Notes under the pieces: model-generated
Seen by the model: the letters and a program-made list of their open reading frames with translations, nothing else
Databases searched by the model: none
What the model was told of the DNA's origin: nothing
Program-made: the position numbers and the translations under genes
Shown here: positions 16,803-24,313 of the stretch, piece by piece
Numbering within the stretch: position 1 is the first letter of the stretch
Layout of the letters: each line of letters starts with the position of its first letter
NCBI GenBank assembly: GCA_008373095.1
Contig: RQOP01000034.1
Location: 1-50,585, forward strand
Length of the DNA: 50,585 nt
Direction: 5' to 3'
From: SAR202 cluster bacterium
GTDB lineage: Bacteria; Chloroflexota; Dehalococcoidia; Lucifugimonadales; UBA826

Positions 16803-17777
16803 TTATTGATCTTCCCAATCGGTTCCTTGGGATATTGTTTTTGCGATTTTTTCTGAAAACTCCCACAACCTTTTGCCCATCATTTGATCTTCCCCATGTC
16901 TTGACGTTGACTTCGGATTGCAGTTTGAAAAATATTTACCACTTACACCTTTTATGTCTGGATGTGTACTCGCATATATCTGAGTAGCTGCACCTTGGTG
17001 AACATTTTTGAAGAGCAGTTTTTCCACCAAAACTGCGCCATATTTTAGGATGGGGTTGTAATGCCTGAGTAAATTAGTTCTGATCACCCCGGGGTGGACA
17101 GCATTGGCAGTTTGGTGGCTACCATTCAATCGGTTTGCCAGTTCATTTGAGAATAATAGATTTGCCAATTTAGAGTGCCCGTAAGCTTTCTGAGGGTTGT
17201 ATTTATTAAAGCCAGAAAAGTTGTCGAACTGGATTCCGTCAGGATAAGCAAAAACTTTGTGTGCCGAGCTTGAGACGATCGTTATCCTTGCCTCATCGGT
17301 AAGTAAAGCCATAAGTTGGTTCACTAACATAAAATGACCGATGTGATTGGTTAAAAATTGAAGTTCTACCCCATATTTTTGTTGTAGCTGTGGTAGAGCC
17401 ATGATGCCAGCGTTGCAGATTATTGAATCTATTTGTGTTCCTGATTTAATTAGAGTCTGAGTACATCGCATAATGGAACTCGGTTCAGATAAGTCGCATT
17501 CAAGCGGCATGAATAGGGCGTTCGCAATTGGCTTGATTGAATTGGCTTTTTCAATAGTTCTAGCCATGCCAATTACTTTTGCGCCTCTTAAAGATAAAAC
17601 TCTTACGGTCTCCAATCCCAGACCGGAATTGGCTCCTGTAACGACGATTGTTTTGTCAGTAAGGTCAATAGACCTGGTTACCTCTTCTGCAGTCGTGTGG
17701 AATCCCAAACCGTTTGGGCCAATTTTGGCGAAACGATCCATGAAGGGGATTCGAGAGCTGGCCAATGATTCTAACAA
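16803..17777 (-). CDS. Short-chain dehydrogenase/reductase (retinol-dehydrogenase-like)
   Basis: Classical SDR, 324 residues from a TTG at 17777, or 312 from the ATG at 17741. The cofactor motif is VVTGANSGLGLE, the active-site YGHSKLAN gives YxxxK, and ICNAGIM supplies the NAG motif. The C-terminal part resembles the retinol dehydrogenase/WWOX-like group. The gap to the SsuD-like LLM is 11 bp and to DUF4395 is 33 bp, so it belongs to the ten-gene run. NADP(H) or NAD(H) and substrate cannot be fixed. No clear SD decides the start. Confidence 0.9.
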   Translation of the reverse strand: MLESLASSRIPFMDRFAKIGPNGLGFHTTAEEVTRSIDLTDKTIVVTGANSGLGLETVRVLSLRGAKVIGMARTIEKANSIKPIANALFMPLECDLSEPSSIMRCTQTLIKSGTQIDSIICNAGIMALPQLQQKYGVELQFLTNHIGHFMLVNQLMALLTDEARITIVSSSAHKVFAYPDGIQFDNFSGFNKYNPQKAYGHSKLANLLFSNELANRLNGSHQTANAVHPGVIRTNLLRHYNPILKYGAVLVEKLLFKNVHQGAATQIYASTHPDIKGVSGKYFSNCNPKSTSRHGEDQMMGKRLWEFSEKIAKTISQGTDWEDQ

Positions 17778-17810
17778 TTAGAATTGCTTCTTAATAAGAC
17801 AGCAGGGATT

Positions 17811-18302
17811 CTAATACTCATATACGGCACACCGTTCACAGACTGTTTCTGGAACAATTCCTACTGAGATCAAAACCTTGAATACTTTACAGGCAAAGCA
17901 ATATCCCAATACCGATTCTAGAAATGCAAATATGCTCAGCACTGAAAGAAGAAATATACTAATAGAGTGGAAGTTAGTTAGCCACAAAATAAAAATTGAT
18001 GTAGAAAATACTAATCCAATACTTTGGGCAAACCGCTTGGGTGGTCCTGGTACTAGTTTTTCATCAAAATTGAATTTGGGCACTAGAATTTTTGTAACTA
18101 TCAAAGCAAGGGGACTAACTTTTGGGCCAGATAGTACTCTGGCTAAAAAGCCGTAAGTCATAATCAACAATATTACCCAAACAAAAGTTACGTCCAAGCT
18201 GATTAGACATATCGATAGAATCGACATTAAAAGGACTCCCGAGGCCACCAAACGTGCCGCAGGCTCATTTATTAGCTCTGGAAATGAAAAGAATTCTCGC
18301 AT
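17811..18302 (-). CDS. DUF4395 membrane protein with two CxxC motifs
   Basis: Protein of 163 residues matching the DUF4395 pattern: an N-terminal NEPAARLVASGV, LSGPKVSPLAL, PGPPKRFAQSIG, and a C-terminal tail rich in cysteines. Four hydrophobic stretches (roughly residues 17-35, 38-55, 92-109, 112-132) suggest a polytopic membrane protein. Two dithiol motifs are visible, GYCFACK (Cys135/138) and VCERC (Cys155/158). GAG lies six bases before the ATG. It is 13 bp after the 1-Cys peroxiredoxin, so a redox partnership is attractive but inferred. DUF4395 function is not established. Confidence 0.88.
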   Translation of the reverse strand: MREFFSFPELINEPAARLVASGVLLMSILSICLISLDVTFVWVILLIMTYGFLARVLSGPKVSPLALIVTKILVPKFNFDEKLVPGPPKRFAQSIGLVFSTSIFILWLTNFHSISIFLLSVLSIFAFLESVLGYCFACKVFKVLISVGIVPETVCERCAVYEY

Positions 18303-18315
18303 ATTTAACTCGTTT

Positions 18316-18969
18316 TTATAAATTGGGTTGAGGTGTAGTTCGAAGGTATTCCTTTACTATCGTGTGCCCTTTAGGAAATTTGCTGGGAATTTCCTCGGTA
18401 GCCACTGCCGGTACGACGATACAGTCTTGTCCATCTTCCCAGTCTGCAGGAGTAGCAACCTGGTAATTCGCAGTAAGTTGAAGAGAGTCCAAAACACGTA
18501 GTATTTCGCTGAAATTTCTTCCTGTTGATGCTGGATAGGAAATGATTAGTTTCACTAATTTATCTGGTCCGATAATGAAAACTGACCGCACTGTTAATGT
18601 GTCGTTTGCATTAGGGTGGATCATTCCGTACGCGTCGGCTATGGCCTTGTTTGGATCTTCGACAAGAGGGAAATCAACGTTTGCGTTCTGGGTCTCATTC
18701 ACATCTTTTATCCACTCAGTGTGTGATTCCAGTGGGGTGAGATCTGCTTTGGTGCCAACACTAACTACAAGTACCTTTGCACCTCTTTTTGAGAATTCAG
18801 ATTTTAAATTTGCCACCCTCCCAATCTCGGTTGTGCAAACAGGAGTGAAATCAGCTGGATGGGACATAAATATGCCCCATTGATTGCCCAGCCATTCATG
18901 GAAATTTATTTCTCCTTGAGTGGTATTTGCTGTGAAATTTGGGGCTTCATCTCCAATTCTTAGGCTCAT
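18316..18969 (-). CDS. 1-Cys (Prx6-type) peroxiredoxin
   Basis: Peroxidase of 217 residues that reduces hydroperoxides through Cys45, in HPADFTPVCTTEIGRV. The Prx6 architecture is confirmed by the C-terminal extension (NYQVATPADWEDGQDCIVVP). The other cysteine, Cys183, lies in that extension and may not be a resolving residue. AGGAG precedes the ATG by six bases. A strong hairpin terminator sits immediately upstream of this site (18983-19009). It is the first gene of the ten-gene minus-strand run. The electron donor for 1-Cys enzymes is often unknown, and DUF4395 next door is a candidate. Confidence 0.96.
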   Translation of the reverse strand: MSLRIGDEAPNFTANTTQGEINFHEWLGNQWGIFMSHPADFTPVCTTEIGRVANLKSEFSKRGAKVLVVSVGTKADLTPLESHTEWIKDVNETQNANVDFPLVEDPNKAIADAYGMIHPNANDTLTVRSVFIIGPDKLVKLIISYPASTGRNFSEILRVLDSLQLTANYQVATPADWEDGQDCIVVPAVATEEIPSKFPKGHTIVKEYLRTTPQPNL

Positions 18970-18982
18970 TTTTTCTCCTAAT

Positions 18983-19009
18983 AAAAAAACCCCGCTTTTG
19001 CGGGGTTTT
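18983..19009 (-). terminator. Intrinsic terminator in the leader of the peroxiredoxin operon
   Basis: The stem AAAACCCCGC pairs perfectly with GCGGGGTTTT (18986-18995 with 19000-19009) around a four-base loop. On the minus strand it is followed by a run of seven T. It ends only about ten bases before the peroxiredoxin ribosome site, so transcripts entering from upstream must pass it. No gene ends upstream on that strand, so either it is an attenuator or it closes a short RNA. In the plus direction the T run is only four long. Confidence 0.85.
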
Positions 19010-19046
19010 CTAGTTGATCTAATGGTTTTTTTAACGAACGATCAAT

Positions 19047-19067
19047 ACCCCGAACCTACTGGGTCGG
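19047..19067 (-). promoter_or_regulatory. Candidate anti-terminator and competing hairpin
   Basis: On the minus strand CCGACCC and GGTTCGG flank an AGTA loop (19050-19067), a hairpin with one mismatch. Its 3' arm runs into CGGGGT (19047-19052), which is exactly complementary to ACCCCG in the 5' arm of the downstream terminator. The two pairings cannot coexist, the layout of an attenuator. This is paper folding only. Confidence 0.35.
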
Positions 19068-19117
19068 TACAACAAGAACAGTTATTTGTGTCTATTGATA
19101 TGTTCATTTCGCCCAAT

Positions 19118-19147
19118 ATCCTAAAACACTTTGTGACAAGTTATCAA
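19118..19147 (-). promoter_or_regulatory. Possible promoter of the peroxiredoxin operon
   Basis: TTGATA (19142-19147) and TAGGAT (19118-19123) on the minus strand, 18 bp apart. Transcription would start near 19110 and give a leader of about 140 bases containing the hairpins. The hexamers match the consensus only partly. I saw no better pair in the 300-bp gap 18970-19269, which otherwise holds only a 38-codon frame at 19212 with no support. Confidence 0.3.
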
Positions 19148-19269
19148 GTTTTGAGAGTCGTAAAATTATTAGCACAATTTATCCTTTGTTATCTTGCAGA
19201 GGTGATTTAACATGGTTGAAATTCACAGGACTGTCTCTGGTACGGGATTTCTTCTACAGGGTTTATTGA

Positions 19270-19815
19270 ATGACGGTTTCAGCTTTAATAGTATTGGCTT
19301 TACGGGTAATTCTTCCCTTATCAATATTTAGAAATAGGATAACTGGTGCCATTTTGTCTATGGCATTGGACCTATTGGATGTAGTGATAGTAGACGCTTT
19401 GCAGGTAGCTTTGGGCGAGCCTCAAGTTGGATTTGGTGAAAACTACCAAATGTTCGACAAATGGCTAGATATGTATTACTTATCAATTGAAGCTGTGGTT
19501 TGCTTGGGTTGGCCAAATCGTCTAGCAAAAGTCGCTGCTATTGCCCTATTTGTATTTCGGTTGGCGGGCATTTCTGCATTCGAGGTAACAGGTGAGGAGT
19601 TTAGGAAACTTATTTTCTTTTTCCCTAACCTTTTTGAGAATTTTTTCCTGTATTACATAATATGTGACCGATTTGCTCCTCGCCTTATTCCTACCAAAAT
19701 AAAATCACTGCTGTTTGTTCTGTTACTCCTGTATGTGCCTAAATTTGCCCAAGAGTATGTCTTACATTTTGCCGAGGTGAAACCGTGGCAATGGATCAGG
19801 GCAAATGTCCTTTAG
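19270..19815 (+). CDS. Unknown polytopic membrane protein
   Basis: I do not recognise a named family. The 181 residues contain about five hydrophobic segments (near 3-20, 25-48, 70-80, 86-104, 145-157). The second carries acidic residues inside the hydrophobic run, LDLLDVVIVDAL (Asp34, Asp37, Asp42). Other notable blocks are FDKWLDMYYLSIE and FFPNLFENFFLYYI. Buried acidic residues often mark metal binding, proton transfer or catalysis in membrane enzymes, but this is only suggestive. It starts divergently from the peroxiredoxin leader and ends 16 bases from a convergent LLM gene. The start is supported only by CAGGG ten bases upstream. Confidence 0.75.
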   Translation: MTVSALIVLALRVILPLSIFRNRITGAILSMALDLLDVVIVDALQVALGEPQVGFGENYQMFDKWLDMYYLSIEAVVCLGWPNRLAKVAAIALFVFRLAGISAFEVTGEEFRKLIFFFPNLFENFFLYYIICDRFAPRLIPTKIKSLLFVLLLLYVPKFAQEYVLHFAEVKPWQWIRANVL

Positions 19816-19831
19816 GCATTATTGGTCGTCG

Positions 19832-21028
19832 TTAGGATTTGGATTTCTCACCCTCAAGGCCCTCTGTTTGCATTACTTTGGCAGCACTTTCATGTTCAGC
19901 AACATTGCTTAGCCTAGCATCAGTAGCTCTTTTCCAAGTCTCTCTATTGTTTACCACAAATTCTATAGAGTCTCGGTAATCTGCCAGCATGGAGTTTATT
20001 TCGGGGATTACATATCTCGCGACTAAATCCCAACTTTTTTTAGTGTTTTCTCTGTTGGCCCAGTCGTGTGCGAATCCAATAACTGCACCAAATCCGCCTG
20101 TAACATCAATCATTTCTTGTATTTTGTTTATCAAATCGTCAGGAGTTCCGATTACTGCATTACCTACACCGGAAAAAGCAACGGCATCTACCGCTTCATC
20201 AGCCGTTTTGAAAATCTGACCATCATCAGGCCTCAGAGCTCTTGTCGTGTATTCGTTATTGTGTATCAGCAGGCCGTCTTTAGCTTCTTCTCTTGCTTGA
20301 TCTCGACTTTCTGCGATGTGCCAACTCATCAGGATTCGCCAATTTTTCCTGTCTATTGCGGTCCCATGTTTCAATGCGGATTCTTCAGCAAACTCCCATT
20401 GCCTCGCGAGCGATTTAAGACCTTGTGAGGCCATTCCTCCTATTGATATCACACCAGTTTCATATTTTCCTGACAATGTCATACCTGACGGAGTAAAGGT
20501 CGAAGCGACGACAAATTCCATGTTTTCCTGTAATGGTCTCAGCTGCAATTTAGCGTCTCTCAATGTAAACCATTCAGATTCGTATGAAAATCTTTCGCCT
20601 GAAAAGAGTCTTTTAATTATTCCGATTGCTTCATCTTGTCTGGAACGCAGTAGCATTGGGTCCAATCCCAAGGTGTGTGCATCGGATGGTAGTGCCCCTG
20701 GACCAGATCCGAATATGACTCTTCCTCTTGATTGATAATCTAATTGCACCAACCTCTGGGCGACCATAAAAGGGTGGTGATATGGGAGTGAAATCACTCC
20801 GGTCCCTAGTTTGATTCTCTGGGTACGTTCCGCTGCTGCAGCCAGAAACAATTCTGGCGAAGCTATAACTTCCCAGCCAGTTGAATGGTGCTCTCCACAC
20901 CAAAATTCGTCGAACCCTAGATTATCTAAGTGTTGCACGAACTCTAAATCACTTTGGAGTTGGAGCATGGGGTTTTCACCAATGGGGTGATGTGGTGCCA
21001 GGAAGGCACCGAAGCTCATGTTGTTCAA
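19832..21028 (-). CDS. LLM-class flavin-dependent monooxygenase (limonene-monooxygenase-like)
   Basis: Luciferase-like monooxygenase of 398 residues, longer than the other LLM copies. Blocks include FGAFLAPHHPIGENPMLQLQ, GFDEFWCGEHHSTGWEVIAS, GTGVISLPYHHPFMVAQRLV, and YQSRGRVIFGSGPGALPSDA. This is the pattern of limonene/long-chain LLM monooxygenases using reduced FMN. The start is a TTG with AGGA seven bases upstream, and an ATG at 21019 is an alternative. It is the last gene of the five-gene operon (22 bp after the HpcH aldolase). The long charged tail ends in EKSKS. The true substrate is unknown. Confidence 0.9.
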   Translation of the reverse strand: MNNMSFGAFLAPHHPIGENPMLQLQSDLEFVQHLDNLGFDEFWCGEHHSTGWEVIASPELFLAAAAERTQRIKLGTGVISLPYHHPFMVAQRLVQLDYQSRGRVIFGSGPGALPSDAHTLGLDPMLLRSRQDEAIGIIKRLFSGERFSYESEWFTLRDAKLQLRPLQENMEFVVASTFTPSGMTLSGKYETGVISIGGMASQGLKSLARQWEFAEESALKHGTAIDRKNWRILMSWHIAESRDQAREEAKDGLLIHNNEYTTRALRPDDGQIFKTADEAVDAVAFSGVGNAVIGTPDDLINKIQEMIDVTGGFGAVIGFAHDWANRENTKKSWDLVARYVIPEINSMLADYRDSIEFVVNNRETWKRATDARLSNVAEHESAAKVMQTEGLEGEKSKS

Positions 21029-21050
21029 GTTAAATTCCTATTTTTGAGGT

Positions 21051-21815
21051 TTAAGATTCTGCAGATGTTGCTTTCTCTTTCAGATTTGTTAGGCCTGCCT
21101 GTATGTATCCTTGAAAGCTACATAGAAACATTCTGCCACCTGCAGAGACCCAGCGTTCTATGTTGTTGTCTCCTGCGGTCGATCCTGTAGCGTATCCTGC
21201 TGAGGCAATTTTTTTCATCGAGTCCTCAATAATCTTTTCAACGTCAGGATGGCTAGGCTTACCAAGATATTCTGGTCCCATACTTTGAGAAAGGTCACCA
21301 GGAACCACCATGAAACAGTCTACTCCATCTACAGTTAATATTTCATCAAGGTTTTCTACTGCAACAACATCTTCTATCAAGGCCAAAAGCATTACTTCAT
21401 CATTAGCCTTGTTTATATAATCTGAAACTCCCAGCCCTTGGCGGGAAGAAAACATTCCCCTACTACCTTCGGGGGTATATTTACCACCTTGTACTAACCT
21501 CTCGGCCTCTTCTTTTGTATTTACATGTGGAACTAAAACGGCCTGTGCACCTCTGTCTAATGCTCTTCCTACTAGCCAAGGGTCGTTGTTGTTTACTCTT
21601 ACGAGCGAGGTCATACCCCATAAATCGCATGCTCTTGAAATATCGCTTATTTGCGACCAGGTTGCTTCACCGTGCTCCATTTCTACCCAAATCACATCCA
21701 CGGCACCTGTTGAACCGAGAAAATCAATCATATCTGTATCTGTGCATGAGACAGCAATTACATTTTCTCCATTTTTTAACTTTTGTTTCGCTCTATTTTT
21801 TCTTAATTCAGGCAT
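21051..21815 (-). CDS. HpcH/HpaI-family aldolase
   Basis: Metal-dependent class II aldolase, 254 residues. Motifs are VDVIWVEMEHGEATW, SLVRVNNNDPWLVGRALDRG, LALIEDVVAVENLDEILTVD, and VDCFMVVPGDLSQSMGPEYL. AGGAGGT lies about ten bases upstream of the ATG. It is shared by family but only loosely similar to the homologue at 11966-12691, with which it shares the HpcH-type acidic metal ligands and the DLxQSMG block. Between a CoA-transferase (39 bp) and an LLM monooxygenase (22 bp), it likely cleaves a 2-oxo-4-hydroxy acid generated in the same pathway. Confidence 0.92.
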   Translation of the reverse strand: MPELRKNRAKQKLKNGENVIAVSCTDTDMIDFLGSTGAVDVIWVEMEHGEATWSQISDISRACDLWGMTSLVRVNNNDPWLVGRALDRGAQAVLVPHVNTKEEAERLVQGGKYTPEGSRGMFSSRQGLGVSDYINKANDEVMLLALIEDVVAVENLDEILTVDGVDCFMVVPGDLSQSMGPEYLGKPSHPDVEKIIEDSMKKIASAGYATGSTAGDNNIERWVSAGGRMFLCSFQGYIQAGLTNLKEKATSAES

Positions 21816-21854
21816 ATTAATTATGACCTCCTAGTGTTGTTGGATCCGTGGCTG

Positions 21855-23066
21855 CTAAATGGCTTCAATATCGCGTAGGTTTTTAATTTGAGATTCGCTA
21901 TATCCGAGGGCATTCAGAATCTCATCATTGTGTTCCCCTAACTCAGGTGCAAATCCCGGATTGCTAGGGGTTTCAGAAAAGTTCCACGGGGAGCCATGGA
22001 TTTTAATGTTCTCTCCAATTTTTGGGTGAAAAATTTCCTTGACATACCCATTGGCTACTACGTTGGGATCATTCGAAGCCTCTAACATGGTATTAACTGG
22101 GGCAGCAACCATGTCTGCCTCACGTAAAATTGACACCCAATGCTCTCGAGTGTTGGTCGAAAACAGGCTTGCTAAAGTTGATAGAATTTCATCTTTTTTG
22201 TCATCAGAATCAAAGGCTAATCCTAGGTCCAGTAAACCTTTTTCTTCCATTGAATTGTGAAATCCTAATATTTCTAATGCAGGGATCCAGTGGCGTGCAT
22301 CTAGCTGAATAGCTAGAGGTTTGCCTTTGCTATCATTGAAACATGCCGCTATTCCTGCTCGCTGTCGGCTTCCATTTATTCTTGCTCCTGTAATGGGTGC
22401 TTGGTTTTTCCACATAGTTGTCGCCATAGTCCATCCCATAAGTCGGAAAGCACTGCCAACTAAAGAAGTGTCTACTTTCTGCCCTTGCCCAGTTTCTTTG
22501 GCATGAATCAATGCTGCCAAAACACCACCAAAGGTGAGAATTGCAGTAGTTTCATCTGCTACTGATGCGACACCGGTTCTCATTGGTTGACCAGGTATGG
22601 AAAAAGCTTCGGTAACTCCCGACAAGGCTTGTCCAACGGCATCGGTGCCAGGCAAGTTGGCATCGGGTCCCTCCAAACCGTAAGCAGACACAGATGCGTA
22701 TACGAGACGTGGGTTAATTTTCCTTAATTGCTCGTATCCAAACCCGTTTCTTTCAGCTGCGCCAGGCCGAAAATTTTGTCCAAAAACATCGGCACTTTCG
22801 ACTAACTCATACAGAATTTTTTTCCCTTCCTCTGATTTTAAATTCAAAGTGATACTTTTCACGCCCCGATTATTGGTTTCGAAAAAAGAGCTAACTCCGT
22901 TTTTAATTTCACCTGAACGCCTTGATCCATCTCCAGTTCCAGGAACTTCTATTTTGATAACTTCAGCTCCTAGATCGGCCATTAGCATATAAGGAACTGT
23001 TCCTGCCTGAGCGGTTGAACAAGTTACTACTCGTATTCCTGATAATGCTCCTACTTTATTACTCAT
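21855..23066 (-). CDS. CaiB/BaiF-family CoA-transferase
   Basis: Family III CoA-transferase (formyl-CoA transferase fold), about 403 residues from the ATG at 23066, which has GGAGG eight bases upstream. The alternative ATG at 23084 contains that SD inside the coding sequence. Seen: MADLGAEVIKIEVPGTGDGS near the N-terminus, NPRLVYASVSAYGLEGPDAN, and LPGTDAVGQALSGV with the catalytic Asp. Such enzymes pass CoA between carboxylic acids. With an enolase, an aldolase and an amidase, it likely activates the acid released from an amide. The donor acid is unknown. Confidence 0.94.
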   Translation of the reverse strand: MSNKVGALSGIRVVTCSTAQAGTVPYMLMADLGAEVIKIEVPGTGDGSRRSGEIKNGVSSFFETNNRGVKSITLNLKSEEGKKILYELVESADVFGQNFRPGAAERNGFGYEQLRKINPRLVYASVSAYGLEGPDANLPGTDAVGQALSGVTEAFSIPGQPMRTGVASVADETTAILTFGGVLAALIHAKETGQGQKVDTSLVGSAFRLMGWTMATTMWKNQAPITGARINGSRQRAGIAACFNDSKGKPLAIQLDARHWIPALEILGFHNSMEEKGLLDLGLAFDSDDKKDEILSTLASLFSTNTREHWVSILREADMVAAPVNTMLEASNDPNVVANGYVKEIFHPKIGENIKIHGSPWNFSETPSNPGFAPELGEHNDEILNALGYSESQIKNLRDIEAI

Positions 23067-23100
23067 TAGGCTTACCTCCAGCATTCCACGTTGTTCTTAT

Positions 23101-24273
23101 CTAATTTGTTATTGTCTCAGTTTCAGTTTTGTGTGAATTAATCCATTCCCAGTTCAAATCCACTCCAATACCGTGTCCTTGAGGAGCATAAACGTTCCCC
23201 TCTTCATCTATAGCATCTAGGTCATCACTATAATTCAAATACACAGGTGCCTTAGTGGAAACCACATTTGGGTGTACTAATCCGAGTTCGTAAAAATTCG
23301 TATTTCTTATGGACGACATTACATGTCTATGTACCGGCCCAGGTCCGTGAAGTTCCATGTCGAGACCGAAACCTTCTGACGCATGGGCAATTTTCATGGC
23401 TCCGGTAACTCCTCCGTCTTCATGAGCCCCACATCTAACATAATCTGTACCATCTGCGATTATGAAATCAACATGTTGTTCAAGAAGCCGAATATGCTCT
23501 GTTTGAAGCAAAGGCGTTTTTACTAACTGTCTTAGTTTCCTATGCGCAAACTGTGAGACACCGTTGTCTTGGAATGGATCCTCCCACCAAAAAAATCCAG
23601 CCTCATCGCAAGCTTTTCCGAGTTTTAGAGCGTCGCCAAAATTCTTTATTTCACAAGCTGGATCAATCAAGAGGTCTAATTTGCCGCCTAGTTTATTTCC
23701 TAAATTTAGGACATTTTCTACCTCACGATCAATGTTTGTGCGAGCTTCTCCCCATCCATGTACCTTGAAAGCCTTGTACCCCATTTGTAAGCATTCTTGA
23801 GCAAAGTTTTCGAAGTCTTCTGGGGTAGTTAGCCCGCCATTTTCATCTCCGTGTAGAGTAGACGCATAGGCCTTTAGTGGTTTTAATTCCCCTCCCAATA
23901 GACGAAACAATGGTTCCTCATAAAATTTTCCTGCGATGTCCCAAAGGCAAATATCAATTACACCCATACCTAACATTGCTAAGTGGCGAGAGCCTCTTTT
24001 CAAGTCATTATAAATTGATTCCCTAGCTAAGGAATCTTTACCAATCAAGTATGGAGCTAAGATTTTTATTTCGGCCAGCGCTATGCTATTAACGTCAGGG
24101 TATTCGCCAATCAATCCGAGATCAGTGTGAATTCTTAGCAAAGAACTAGATTGTTTGGCATTTCCGCCTGGTTCGTAAACCATATTGAAAGTGTTGTAGT
24201 CTCTACCCAAATCGGTTAATGAGTGTGAGTAGTGAATAGCTTCTATTTTGGTTATTATTGGCGAGTCTTTCAT
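23101..24273 (-). CDS. Enolase-superfamily protein (mandelate racemase/muconate lactonizing type)
   Basis: Protein of 390 residues with capping domain and beta/alpha barrel. The usual three acidic metal ligands are present: Asp in LLIDPACEI, Glu in FWWEDPF, and Glu in LLQTEHIRLL. The Lys motif is FKVHGWG (KxH, where many members have KxK), and the final loop has LDMELHGPGPVHRH. GGAAGG lies seven bases before the ATG. Family members abstract an alpha proton from a carboxylate, so dehydration or racemisation of a hydroxy acid is expected. It is second in the five-gene operon, 40 bp after the amidase. Confidence 0.92.
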   Translation of the reverse strand: MKDSPIITKIEAIHYSHSLTDLGRDYNTFNMVYEPGGNAKQSSSLLRIHTDLGLIGEYPDVNSIALAEIKILAPYLIGKDSLARESIYNDLKRGSRHLAMLGMGVIDICLWDIAGKFYEEPLFRLLGGELKPLKAYASTLHGDENGGLTTPEDFENFAQECLQMGYKAFKVHGWGEARTNIDREVENVLNLGNKLGGKLDLLIDPACEIKNFGDALKLGKACDEAGFFWWEDPFQDNGVSQFAHRKLRQLVKTPLLQTEHIRLLEQHVDFIIADGTDYVRCGAHEDGGVTGAMKIAHASEGFGLDMELHGPGPVHRHVMSSIRNTNFYELGLVHPNVVSTKAPVYLNYSDDLDAIDEEGNVYAPQGHGIGVDLNWEWINSHKTETETITN

Positions 24274-24313
24274 TACTTGACCTTCCTATAATTAGTGGTT
24301 ACTCGGTAGTGGT

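Noticed and set aside
19212-19328. 38-codon frame in the 18970-19269 gap
   Set aside because: No SD, and it is out of frame with and overlaps the 19270 gene, which has a better membrane-protein composition.
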